DNA of 41,869 nucleotides from Candidatus Bathyarchaeota archaeon (lineage in GTDB: Archaea; Thermoproteota; Bathyarchaeia; TCS64; B23): positions 1 to 41,869 of the forward strand of contig CALEIY010000138.1 in the NCBI GenBank assembly GCA_937898665.1. Reading direction: 5' to 3'. This document shows, one piece after another, positions 8,588 through 14,486 of this stretch. A program made the translations under genes and the position numbers. The notes under the pieces were generated by a model. It was not told the DNA's origin. It made no database searches and saw nothing but the letters and a program-made list of their open reading frames with translations. Numbering within the stretch: position 1 is the stretch's first letter; the number at the start of each line of letters is the position of its first letter.

Positions 8588-8916
8588 GTGCGGCGGCAGC
8601 CCCCCGAGGGAGCAGGGGCGGCCGGATGGCAGTCCCGCCATCCCCCCTCAACCCCGATTCTCCACGAGCGCCGAACGTCCGGGCTTAGGTTGCTCCCTCC
8701 CGGGCCTGGCCAGGTTCACCCGGCTGGGGTCACGTGGCCTCCCTACGGAGGCTCGACGACCCTCCGCCGGCCCCGTGGGTCGAGGCCTCAACGGGGGTCT
8801 AAGCAGCTTACCATCCGGCTCCTCCCCCACCACCCCTCGGGGTTACTGGCCCCCTCCGTAGAGCCCGTTTGAGGTGTGGGGAAGGGCTAGCTCCCCGGGC
8901 CCTCCCTGCCGCCGCA
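8588..8916 (-). ncRNA. Signal recognition particle 7S RNA
   Basis: On the minus strand the GC-rich block contains the universally conserved SRP helix 8: GGGTGAACCTGGCCAGGCC, then CGGGAGGGAGCA and CCTAAGCCCGG, matching the archaeal GGUGAA...CAGGCCCGGAAGGGAGCA pattern with G in place of the first A of GGAAGG. The ends pair as helix 1: 8590-8599 is the perfect complement of 8906-8915 (10 bp, GCGGCGGCAG). A CCAGTAACCCCG segment in the 5' part matches the conserved UGUAA-type turn of the Alu domain. The length of about 330 nt suits archaeal 7S RNA. The RNA scaffolds SRP54 and SRP19 for co-translational targeting to the membrane. Exact ends are inferred from helix 1 and from the TATA box upstream. 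Confidence 0.92.
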
Positions 8917-8936
8917 TGTATCCCTTTCGAGGCCTT

Positions 8937-8946
8937 GGTTAAATGC
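8937..8946 (-). promoter_or_regulatory. TATA box of the SRP RNA gene
   Basis: On the minus strand GCATTTAACC is centred near 8942, about 26 bp before the predicted 5' end of the 7S RNA at 8915-8916. It lies between the protease stop codon (8958) and the RNA. Confidence 0.55.
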
Positions 8947-8957
8947 GTTGCGTATTC

Positions 8958-9797
8958 TTATAGGGGTATGAGGCCGAATCTTAGGAGGCTGAGGCCTAGG
9001 TTTAATGCGACTAGGAGTAGGAAGCCTCCGGTGGCCACCTTCTCTATCATGGGCAGCCCCTTTGCGTCGGTTATGATCTTCAGCATCCTCCATCCATCGA
9101 GAGGCTTTATCGGCAGCATATTCACCATCGCCACGTTCAGTGAGAGGAAGTATGTCCAGTTGAGTAGGTATAGCAATGGAGGCGGCATCGTCCTGGCGTA
9201 GATTATTAGGAGGGTGAGGGCTGCGAGGCCGATGACCAGGTTTGAGAAGGAGCCTGCCGCGTAGACCCTCATCTGGGAGATGCCGCCCGTCGCCTCCAGC
9301 GCCTCCTCATCAGGCTCCACGGCTCCCCCGATGATGATGACGGCGAAGACTAGAGCTGAGGATCTGATGGGTATGCCCTCGAGGATGCATTGAATCCCAT
9401 GGGATACTTCATGGATGAGGATGACGATGCCCGCTGCGATGAGGAACCAGGGTAGGCTTTGAAACCTCACCGTGACGCCTGGTATTATGGGGACAACCGG
9501 TGAGGCCTTCTCGGGGACGTAGAAGAATCTCTGGAGATTCATCAATAGTAGATAGGAGATGTAGATGGCGAGTCCTGGGGAGGTTACCACCCCCATGTTG
9601 CCCAGAACCCTCCAAAGCCTTGGGGTTCTAAGCGCCACACGCTCCATGAATCCATTCAGCCTCTTAGACCTGTAGAGGGCGTAGAGGGGGTGAACCTCGA
9701 CGCCGTGCTTCTCCAGGTCTAAGAGCTTTGAGGCTGTGTAGAAGGCCGTCCAGGCTGCGGCGAGGATCAATAGGCCTAAGAGGGGTTGGGTCAACAA
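8958..9797 (-). CDS. Site-2-protease-like (M50) membrane metalloprotease
   Basis: The 279-residue polytopic membrane protein has the zinc-binding HEVSH motif at residues 129-133 inside a hydrophobic helix, and the second M50 signature KPLDGWRML near residue 240, where the Asp completes the zinc site. Hydrophobic segments lie at about 3-22, 70-88, 116-135, 143-155, 180-200 and 212-230. No PDZ domain is evident. S2P-family proteases cut membrane-anchored regulators within the bilayer; the substrate is unknown and no anti-sigma-like partner is nearby. The ATG at 9797 lies about 20 bp from the shared palindromic TATA element, so the transcript is probably leaderless. Confidence 0.85.
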   Translation of the reverse strand: MLTQPLLGLLILAAAWTAFYTASKLLDLEKHGVEVHPLYALYRSKRLNGFMERVALRTPRLWRVLGNMGVVTSPGLAIYISYLLLMNLQRFFYVPEKASPVVPIIPGVTVRFQSLPWFLIAAGIVILIHEVSHGIQCILEGIPIRSSALVFAVIIIGGAVEPDEEALEATGGISQMRVYAAGSFSNLVIGLAALTLLIIYARTMPPPLLYLLNWTYFLSLNVAMVNMLPIKPLDGWRMLKIITDAKGLPMIEKVATGGFLLLVALNLGLSLLRFGLIPL

Positions 9798-9809
9798 TCT
9801 CGGCTAGGT

Positions 9810-9825
9810 GGAGTATTAAAACTCC
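9810..9825. promoter_or_regulatory. Shared palindromic TATA element for two divergent genes
   Basis: GGAGT-ATTAAA-ACTCC is an inverted repeat with 5-bp arms around a TATA-like core. Read on plus it gives TATTAAAA, on minus TTTTAATA. Its centre (9817.5) lies 20 bp from the protease ATG (9797) and 32 bp from the nucleotidyltransferase ATG (9850). The whole intergenic gap is about 50 bp, so one element probably serves both directions. Confidence 0.45.
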
Positions 9826-9849
9826 ACATCATATAAGGGTTTGAGGTTG

Positions 9850-10527
9850 ATGGAGGTTCTCTACGACGGGGAGCGGTGGAGTCTCCTGAAGGCCCTGAGG
9901 GGCGAGGCCGTGGAGATGATGAGGCCCCTCGCCGAGAGGCATATAGGGGCACTGGTCTATGGCAGCATAGCGAGGGGAGATGTATCGCCGACGAGTGACA
10001 TCGACATATTCATACCCAGCCCACCGGCGCCGAGCATCCTCGAGGCCCTCATAGAGGGAGCTGGCTACACGGTGGAGTCGAGGGAGATCATTCAGGCTAC
10101 ACCTAGCTACGCCGCCAAGGGATACATCTACATCGATGAGAGGCGCTGCTACTCCTTTCCGCTTATGCCCATGAGACCAGTTGAAAGGGAGTTCTATCGA
10201 TTCGCAGGCTCCATCACCTATGAGGAGCTCCGCAGAGATCTCAGGGTTCCAGGAGTGGATAAGCGGTTGATGCTCATAGAGCCGACGGAGTTTGGGCATA
10301 GGGAGACCTCGATCATAGGTCGGGAGGGCTATGTCGCTAGGCTGCTGGGAGTAAGCGTCTCAACGGTTCTCGACAGGGTGAGGACTTTGACCCGTCGACG
10401 GGAGATAGGGCGGACGGGGGTCTACGTGAAGAGATCTCTCTCCCCCGATGAGAGCTTCGGAGAGGTCTTGGAGGAGCTATTGAGGCTGAAGCCCGCGATG
10501 AGACGTCGACTTAGGGAGTTAGACTAG
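9850..10527 (+). CDS. Nucleotidyltransferase-domain protein with C-terminal HTH-like region
   Basis: The N-terminal half has the pol-beta-type minimal nucleotidyltransferase motif GSIARGDVSPTSDID, with GS and the paired aspartates that bind metal and nucleotide. The C-terminal part (about residues 155-205) reads ARLLGVSVSTVLDRVRTL followed by a basic stretch, which looks like a helix-turn-helix. The 225-residue protein belongs to a family seen widely in archaea with no firmly assigned substrate. I chose the ATG at 9850; an in-frame TTG at 9841 lies too close to the TATA core. It converges on dnaG, and the two coding ends overlap by 9 bp. A role in tRNA, antibiotic or protein nucleotidylation cannot be distinguished from the sequence. 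Confidence 0.7.
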   Translation: MEVLYDGERWSLLKALRGEAVEMMRPLAERHIGALVYGSIARGDVSPTSDIDIFIPSPPAPSILEALIEGAGYTVESREIIQATPSYAAKGYIYIDERRCYSFPLMPMRPVEREFYRFAGSITYEELRRDLRVPGVDKRLMLIEPTEFGHRETSIIGREGYVARLLGVSVSTVLDRVRTLTRRREIGRTGVYVKRSLSPDESFGEVLEELLRLKPAMRRRLRELD

Positions 10528-11634
10528 GCCGAGGGATTTGAAGGTTCTAACCCTAATCTCCTCCGGAGGCTCAACGCCCTCCGCAACCCGCTCTGCTATG
10601 AGCATCCCGACGCCCTTCTCCCTCGCCACCTCCAGCAGTCGGCCTGTGACGATGCCGTCGAAGACGACGGCGTAGACGCCCTCCGCATCCTTAAGCTTCT
10701 CCACCAGCTCGCTCACCGGCACCCTCATGACTTCTCCCCCATCCCTTGAGAGCAGCACCGCCTCCAGGGTTCCCCTAAGGCCCTTAGCGATGTCAGAAAC
10801 CCTCTCCAGCAGTATGACCTCCTCCACCGGCATCCTGTTGGCGAGGGCCTCCTTGATCTCCTCCGGCGTCAAATCCTCGACTCCCTTCCCCCGTGGCGCC
10901 CTGGCGACGTAGGTTGGCCTGGCAACCTGTAGCAGCTCCTTCAATATGAGGTCTCCACCCCTATCGCCGTCGAGGAAGGCCGTCGTCACCTTAGACCTCG
11001 TCAGCTCTATGATGGTCTTGGGAACCTTCACTCCCTCCAGGGCTATGACGCCGCCGTAGCCGCTGCGGAGCATGTTTATGACATCCGCCCGCCCCTCGAC
11101 GATGATGATCTCCCTACTCTTCGCTATATCAGGTGAGGCCGTTAGGCGTTCAGGGCCATACTGGATGGGCTGGGCGATGCGATCCTCCTTCGCCACCTCC
11201 TCCAACAGCTTCTCCAAATCCTGGGTCTCCTTCACCACCCATTCTCTTATGAGCTCCTTAGCCCTCTCCACGATGCGTCTCCGCTTCTCCTCCCTCACAT
11301 CGAGGATGCGCTCTATCTCAACCTTCGCCTCGCAGGGGCCTACACGGTCGATGGTCTCCATAGCCGCCGCTATAATGGCCGTCTCGACGCGGTCTAGGCT
11401 GCTGGGGACGATGATCTTCCCCGTCGTCCTATCCTTCTCCGATTTCAGTATGATGTCTATCCGACCGATCTTACCAGACTTCTGGAGCTCCCTGAGCTCC
11501 AGCTGCTTTGGGAATAGGCCCTCGGTCTGGCCGAAGATGGCCCCTATAACGTCGTGTTTCTCAACTACACCCTCAACCACAAACTTAGCCTCTATCACGT
11601 ATTTAACTCCGCCAGGCTTCTCCTTCTGAACCAT
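10519..11634 (-). CDS. dnaG: Archaeal DnaG primase-like protein
   Basis: This protein of about 371 residues has the archaeal DnaG layout: an N-terminal archaea-specific region (KYVIEAKFVVEGVVEKHDVIG-like start), then a Toprim domain with IIIVEGRADV (Glu near 180) and FLDGDRGGD (Asp near 222 and 224). Archaeal DnaG has weak primase activity and is a component of the exosome, helping poly(A) RNA degradation. I chose the ATG at 11634 because a strong Shine-Dalgarno GGAGGTGA ends 5 nt before it; an in-frame GTG at 11643 lies inside that site. A clear ribosome-binding site is unusual in this window and implies a 5' leader or an upstream cistron. The end overlaps the convergent nucleotidyltransferase gene by 9 bp. 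Confidence 0.95.
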   Translation of the reverse strand: MVQKEKPGGVKYVIEAKFVVEGVVEKHDVIGAIFGQTEGLFPKQLELRELQKSGKIGRIDIILKSEKDRTTGKIIVPSSLDRVETAIIAAAMETIDRVGPCEAKVEIERILDVREEKRRRIVERAKELIREWVVKETQDLEKLLEEVAKEDRIAQPIQYGPERLTASPDIAKSREIIIVEGRADVINMLRSGYGGVIALEGVKVPKTIIELTRSKVTTAFLDGDRGGDLILKELLQVARPTYVARAPRGKGVEDLTPEEIKEALANRMPVEEVILLERVSDIAKGLRGTLEAVLLSRDGGEVMRVPVSELVEKLKDAEGVYAVVFDGIVTGRLLEVAREKGVGMLIAERVAEGVEPPEEIRVRTFKSLGLV

Positions 11635-11639
11635 GATAC

Positions 11640-11647
11640 TCACCTCC
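11640..11647 (-). promoter_or_regulatory. Shine-Dalgarno site of dnaG
   Basis: GGAGGTGA on the minus strand, 5 nt before the dnaG ATG at 11634. It also contains the TGA stop of the small upstream ORF, so the two may be translationally coupled. Confidence 0.6.
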
Positions 11648-11768
11648 TAACACCCATATGCGGGGGAGTAGACTCCATAAGCCTAGGAGCCCTAGGGTTC
11701 TCCCCGTAAGGGTTGAAGACCACTCCGCCCGCCTTGAGCGTGAGGAGCCCTCCGCACCGTTTTATCAC
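11640..11768 (-). CDS. Possible small ORF (42 aa) upstream of dnaG
   Basis: A 42-codon frame runs from a GTG at 11768 to a TGA embedded in the dnaG Shine-Dalgarno site. The product contains IKRCGG, LKAGGVVFNPYGENPRAP and a TPPHMGVRR end; I do not recognise it. The case for translation is that dnaG is preceded by a strong ribosome-binding site, as an internal cistron would be. Against it, a TATA-like TTTTTATT centred near 11785 would place transcription start near 11759, slightly downstream of the GTG. It could also simply be a 5' leader. Confidence 0.3.
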   Translation of the reverse strand: MIKRCGGLLTLKAGGVVFNPYGENPRAPRLMESTPPHMGVRR

Positions 11769-11835
11769 TTCTCCAAGGCAATAAAAACCTTCCCGACCCA
11801 AATTCTTTATCCGATGCCTAGGCCTACTCCTTCTG

Positions 11836-12855
11836 GTGGCCTCGTTGACGATCCGCATAGGTATAAACGGATTCGGCCGTATAGGCCGAATACTCTTCAG
11901 AGCCATCCTCGAGGGAGGCTATGACATCGAGGTGGTAGCTGTAAACGACTTGACGGATGCTAAGACCCTCGCCCATCTACTGAAATATGACAGCGTCCAC
12001 GGCAGACTCGACCTGGAGGTCTCCCACACTGAGGAGAGCATCGTCGTCGGAGATAGGGCTGTGAAGGTGTTGTCTCAGCCCGAACCCTCAAAGCTCCCTT
12101 GGTCTGAGTTGGATGTCCACACCGTGGTGGAGGCGACGGGGAGATTCACAAAGCGGGAGGATGCCGCTAGGCATCTAGAAGCCGGAGCCGAGAGGGTTCT
12201 GGTGACGGCTCCCAGCAAGGGGGCTGACGCCACGATAGTTCCAGGTGTAAACCATGAGACCTATGACCCTGAGAGGCATAGGGTTGTCAGCCTGGCTTCC
12301 TGCACCACTAACTGCCTGGCGCCTATGGTGAAGGTTCTCCACGAAGAATTCGGCGTAGAACGGGGCTTGATGACGACGATACACGCCTACACGAATAATC
12401 AACGCCTCCTGGATATGCAGCACAGAGACCTACGGAGGGCGAGGGCTGCGGCGATAAACATCGTCCCAACGACGACGGGGGCTGCGAGGGCCATCGGCCT
12501 AGTCCTCCCCGAGCTGGATGGCAGATTAAACGGCATGGCGATGAGGGTTCCTGTGTCAAACGTCTCCATCACAGACCTGGTAGCCCAGGTGAGTCGAGAG
12601 GCGACGGTGGAGGAGGTGAATGAGGCATACAGGAAGGCAGCTGAGGGCAGCCTGAAGGGTATACTGGCCTACACTGAGGAGCCTCTCGTCTCGTCGGACT
12701 TCATCCACGACCCCCACTCGGTGACCATAGACGGCCTATCAACTATGGCGATAGGCAGCCTGGTGAAGGTCGTAGGCTGGTACGACAACGAGTGGGGCTA
12801 CTGCAACAGGCTGGCGTGGATGCTGGAATACATGGCTGAGAGGGAGGGACTATAG
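11836..12855 (+). CDS. gap: Glyceraldehyde-3-phosphate dehydrogenase, class I (bacterial type)
   Basis: The 339-residue enzyme has the class I GAPDH layout: Rossmann motif IGINGFGRIGR at residues 8-18, AVNDLTDAKTLAHLLKYDS, catalytic LASCTTNC with the nucleophilic Cys near 155, the following HAYTNNQ with the base His, LNGMAMRVPVSNVS, and WYDNEWGY at the C-terminus. It oxidises glyceraldehyde-3-phosphate to 1,3-bisphosphoglycerate, probably with NAD because an Asp follows the second strand. Most archaea carry the distinct class II enzyme, so this copy suggests transfer from bacteria. The GTG at 11836 lies about 28 bp after a TTTAT element near 11808; a TTG at 11845 is an alternative. It stands alone, with convergent or divergent neighbours. 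Confidence 0.95.
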   Translation: MASLTIRIGINGFGRIGRILFRAILEGGYDIEVVAVNDLTDAKTLAHLLKYDSVHGRLDLEVSHTEESIVVGDRAVKVLSQPEPSKLPWSELDVHTVVEATGRFTKREDAARHLEAGAERVLVTAPSKGADATIVPGVNHETYDPERHRVVSLASCTTNCLAPMVKVLHEEFGVERGLMTTIHAYTNNQRLLDMQHRDLRRARAAAINIVPTTTGAARAIGLVLPELDGRLNGMAMRVPVSNVSITDLVAQVSREATVEEVNEAYRKAAEGSLKGILAYTEEPLVSSDFIHDPHSVTIDGLSTMAIGSLVKVVGWYDNEWGYCNRLAWMLEYMAEREGL

Positions 12856-12893
12856 GCACATCCCTTTTCTTCCCCAAACCATCTTCAAAGGGG

Positions 12894-13114
12894 ATGGCTG
12901 TTAGTAGGGTTTATCGAGGAGGACGCGGATACCGGCTCAGATTAGAAGGGCCCTGGGGATGGAGGAGGGCGATGAATTAGTCTGGGAGATCGAAGATGAG
13001 ACCTTGAGGGTGAGGGTGCGGAGGAATCCCTTCAAGCGGCTGGCGGGGAAATACTCCGACCCCAGACTAACCTACGATGAGATCGAGGGGAAGGCTGATG
13101 AATTCATCGGGTGA
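12894..13114 (+). pseudogene. AbrB/SpoVT-type antitoxin-like gene with a frameshift
   Basis: The ATG at 12894 opens a frame reading MAVSRVYRGGRG, the usual start of an AbrB-fold swapped-hairpin protein, but this frame soon ends in a stop. The continuation IPAQIRRALGMEEGDELVWEI, with an antitoxin-like tail (RLAGKYSDPRLTYDEIEG), lies in another frame from about 12911 to the TGA at 13112-13114. That second frame has no usable start before the ATG at 12959. One inserted base between about 12910 and 12928 would join the halves into a protein of about 73 residues. This is either a real disruption or a sequencing error. AbrB-fold proteins bind DNA as dimers, often pairing with PIN-domain toxins; no toxin is adjacent. 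The 3' end overlaps the tyrS 3' end by 11 bp. Confidence 0.6.
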
Positions 13115-14186
13115 TCTGAAGCTCCCTCAGCCTCTCCAGGTTCTCCGGATGGTTTTTGAAGTAGCGTCTGACCGGTTCGAGAATCCTTATGACCGCCTCT
13201 GCGACGGCGTTCTTCAGGTCTAGGGGGTGGAGCTCACCGCTGGTGTATAGCTTCTCCAGCTCAGCGTAGCTCTCAACGGTTATTGGGCCTCCGTACTTTG
13301 AGGGTCTGTCTATGTCGAGGACTCCGAGGTGGGGGAAGACTATGAGCCTGGCGTGCTCCAGGACGGGGTTTCCCTCAGCCTGCTTGGGTGGGCAGTAGGC
13401 CATGCGGTATTTCTCCCTTATGACATCGGGCTCGTCGTTGACCCAGATGGCTCCCTGAGCTATGCTCTTAGACATCTTCGTCCTGATGCTCCTGTTTACG
13501 GCCTCATCCTCATCGAAGACCCCTGAGACGGCCTCACCTCGGAGACCTGGAAGCAGCGGCGAGTGGAGGCAGACGGGTGTTTTGAATCCCAGCTTCGGGG
13601 CCACGTCACGGGCCAGCATGTGAACCTTCCGCTGATCCATCCCGCCGCAGGCGCAGTCGAGGTCCATGGCGAAGATGTCGCTCGCCTGCATCGCAGGATA
13701 CAGCAGCCATGCGGCCTCCACGTCGCCTACTTCGAGGCTGCGCCCCATAATCGGCAGCGCCCGTTTTATCCTGCGCAGCGTCGAGTTCTTCATCACCTTC
13801 ACGACGATGGCCCAGTAGTCGCTGCTGTCGACGAGGTCTGAGGCCCAGAGGTATCGAACCCGATCCTCGGTTAGGCCCAGAGCCTTAAAACAGTCCTTGA
13901 AGTATTCTCCGCCGATCCTTATGTTCTCCATGACTCCTCCGAGCTTGTTGTTGATCCAGCTGTGCCAATCTGCGAGGAAGATGGTGAAGTCGAAGCCGGC
14001 CTCCACCCAGTCCAGCATCTTCCGGCCGACGATCAACGCCGTCCCTATGTGCATGAGGCCTGAGCATTCGAAGCCTACATAGCCCTTTGGATGCTCAGTT
14101 GTCTCCAATAATGTCTTCAACTCGCTTGGAGTGATGATCTCCTGGAGGTTTCGTACGCAGAGTTCATAGCGCTTCTCCAGGTCCAA
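13104..14186 (-). CDS. tyrS: Tyrosyl-tRNA synthetase
   Basis: The 360-residue class I synthetase matches archaeal TyrRS: GYVGFECSGLMHIGTA, with the HIGH-type motif HIGT at residues 46-49, LADWHSWINNKLGG, the diagnostic GGMDQRKVHMLARDVAPKLGF, and KMSKS near residues 236-240. It attaches tyrosine to tRNA-Tyr. The FEPSG of most homologues is FECSG here. The only in-frame start is TTG at 14186. A TATA-like element inside the palindrome AACCT-ATA-AGGTT (14218-14230) would start the transcript near 14198. The gene lies just downstream of the structured RNA on the same strand. Confidence 0.93.
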   Translation of the reverse strand: MDLEKRYELCVRNLQEIITPSELKTLLETTEHPKGYVGFECSGLMHIGTALIVGRKMLDWVEAGFDFTIFLADWHSWINNKLGGVMENIRIGGEYFKDCFKALGLTEDRVRYLWASDLVDSSDYWAIVVKVMKNSTLRRIKRALPIMGRSLEVGDVEAAWLLYPAMQASDIFAMDLDCACGGMDQRKVHMLARDVAPKLGFKTPVCLHSPLLPGLRGEAVSGVFDEDEAVNRSIRTKMSKSIAQGAIWVNDEPDVIREKYRMAYCPPKQAEGNPVLEHARLIVFPHLGVLDIDRPSKYGGPITVESYAELEKLYTSGELHPLDLKNAVAEAVIRILEPVRRYFKNHPENLERLRELQITR

Positions 14187-14217
14187 GGCTGAATCCCATC
14201 AACGAAAAGCTTTGAGG

Positions 14218-14230
14218 AACCTATAAGGTT
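14218..14230 (-). promoter_or_regulatory. Palindromic TATA element upstream of tyrS
   Basis: AACCT-ATA-AGGTT, an inverted repeat with 5-bp arms, centred at 14224. On the minus strand it contains CTTATAGG, and the expected transcription start is near 14198, 12 nt before the TTG start of tyrS. It immediately follows the 3' end of the predicted structured RNA. Confidence 0.4.
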
Positions 14231-14233
14231 TGA

Positions 14234-14424
14234 GGGCGGGCGCCCCTGTCCCTCGCAACAAACCCTCAGCCTCACAGCTGGGGTCATCGCCCCCCTCAGC
14301 TGAGCTCTCTGGGATGCGAGGTTTTCTGACGCCCGCCCTGCCCGCCTGTCCCATGTATGGGTAACCCACCCCTCATAGGCTGCCTCAGGGGAGTCCGTCT
14401 ACATGGGTGTCGGCTTCGGCGGGC
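14234..14424 (-). ncRNA. Unassigned two-hairpin structured RNA, H/ACA-like
   Basis: This GC-rich, non-coding 191-nt block on the minus strand folds by eye into two domains. Domain 1 is closed by GCCCGCC/GGCGGGC (14418-14424 with 14340-14346) and contains an 8-bp stem, 14400-14407 with 14350-14357. Domain 2 is closed by a 9-bp stem GGGCGGGCG/CGCCCGCCC (14331-14339 with 14234-14242) and contains a 7-bp stem, 14315-14321 with 14251-14257. Each inner hairpin is followed by ACA within GGGACAGG (14347-14349 and 14247-14249). The hairpin tops hold CTGA/TATGA and GCGATGA elements resembling kink-turn or K-loop sites for L7Ae. This is compatible with a double H/ACA guide RNA, although loop sizes are not fully canonical. 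RNase P P4 motifs were not found. A TATA-like element lies 26 bp upstream. Confidence 0.5.
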
Positions 14425-14447
14425 ATGAGAAATAGGAGTAGGGGCGG

Positions 14448-14458
14448 ATTTTAGCCTT
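14448..14458 (-). promoter_or_regulatory. BRE/TATA-like promoter of the structured RNA
   Basis: On the minus strand GAAAGGCTAAAATCC contains a BRE-like GAAAG followed by a TATA-like CTAAAAT, centred near 14451. This is 26 bp before 14425, the predicted first base of the two-hairpin RNA. Confidence 0.4.
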
Positions 14459-14486
14459 TCTCAGGGATTTGGAATAACGGTGGTTG

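Noticed and set aside
11640-11906. 88-aa minus ORF reaching into the gap gene
   Set aside because: Its upper part is antisense to GAPDH and contains the dnaG-side TATA; only the last 42 codons after the GTG at 11768 are considered, with low confidence.
14234-14424. RNase P RNA
   Set aside because: The universal P4 strands (GAGGAAAGUCC-like and ACAGAAAC-like) could not be found on either strand; only a weak GGGGAGTCCG resemblance on plus.
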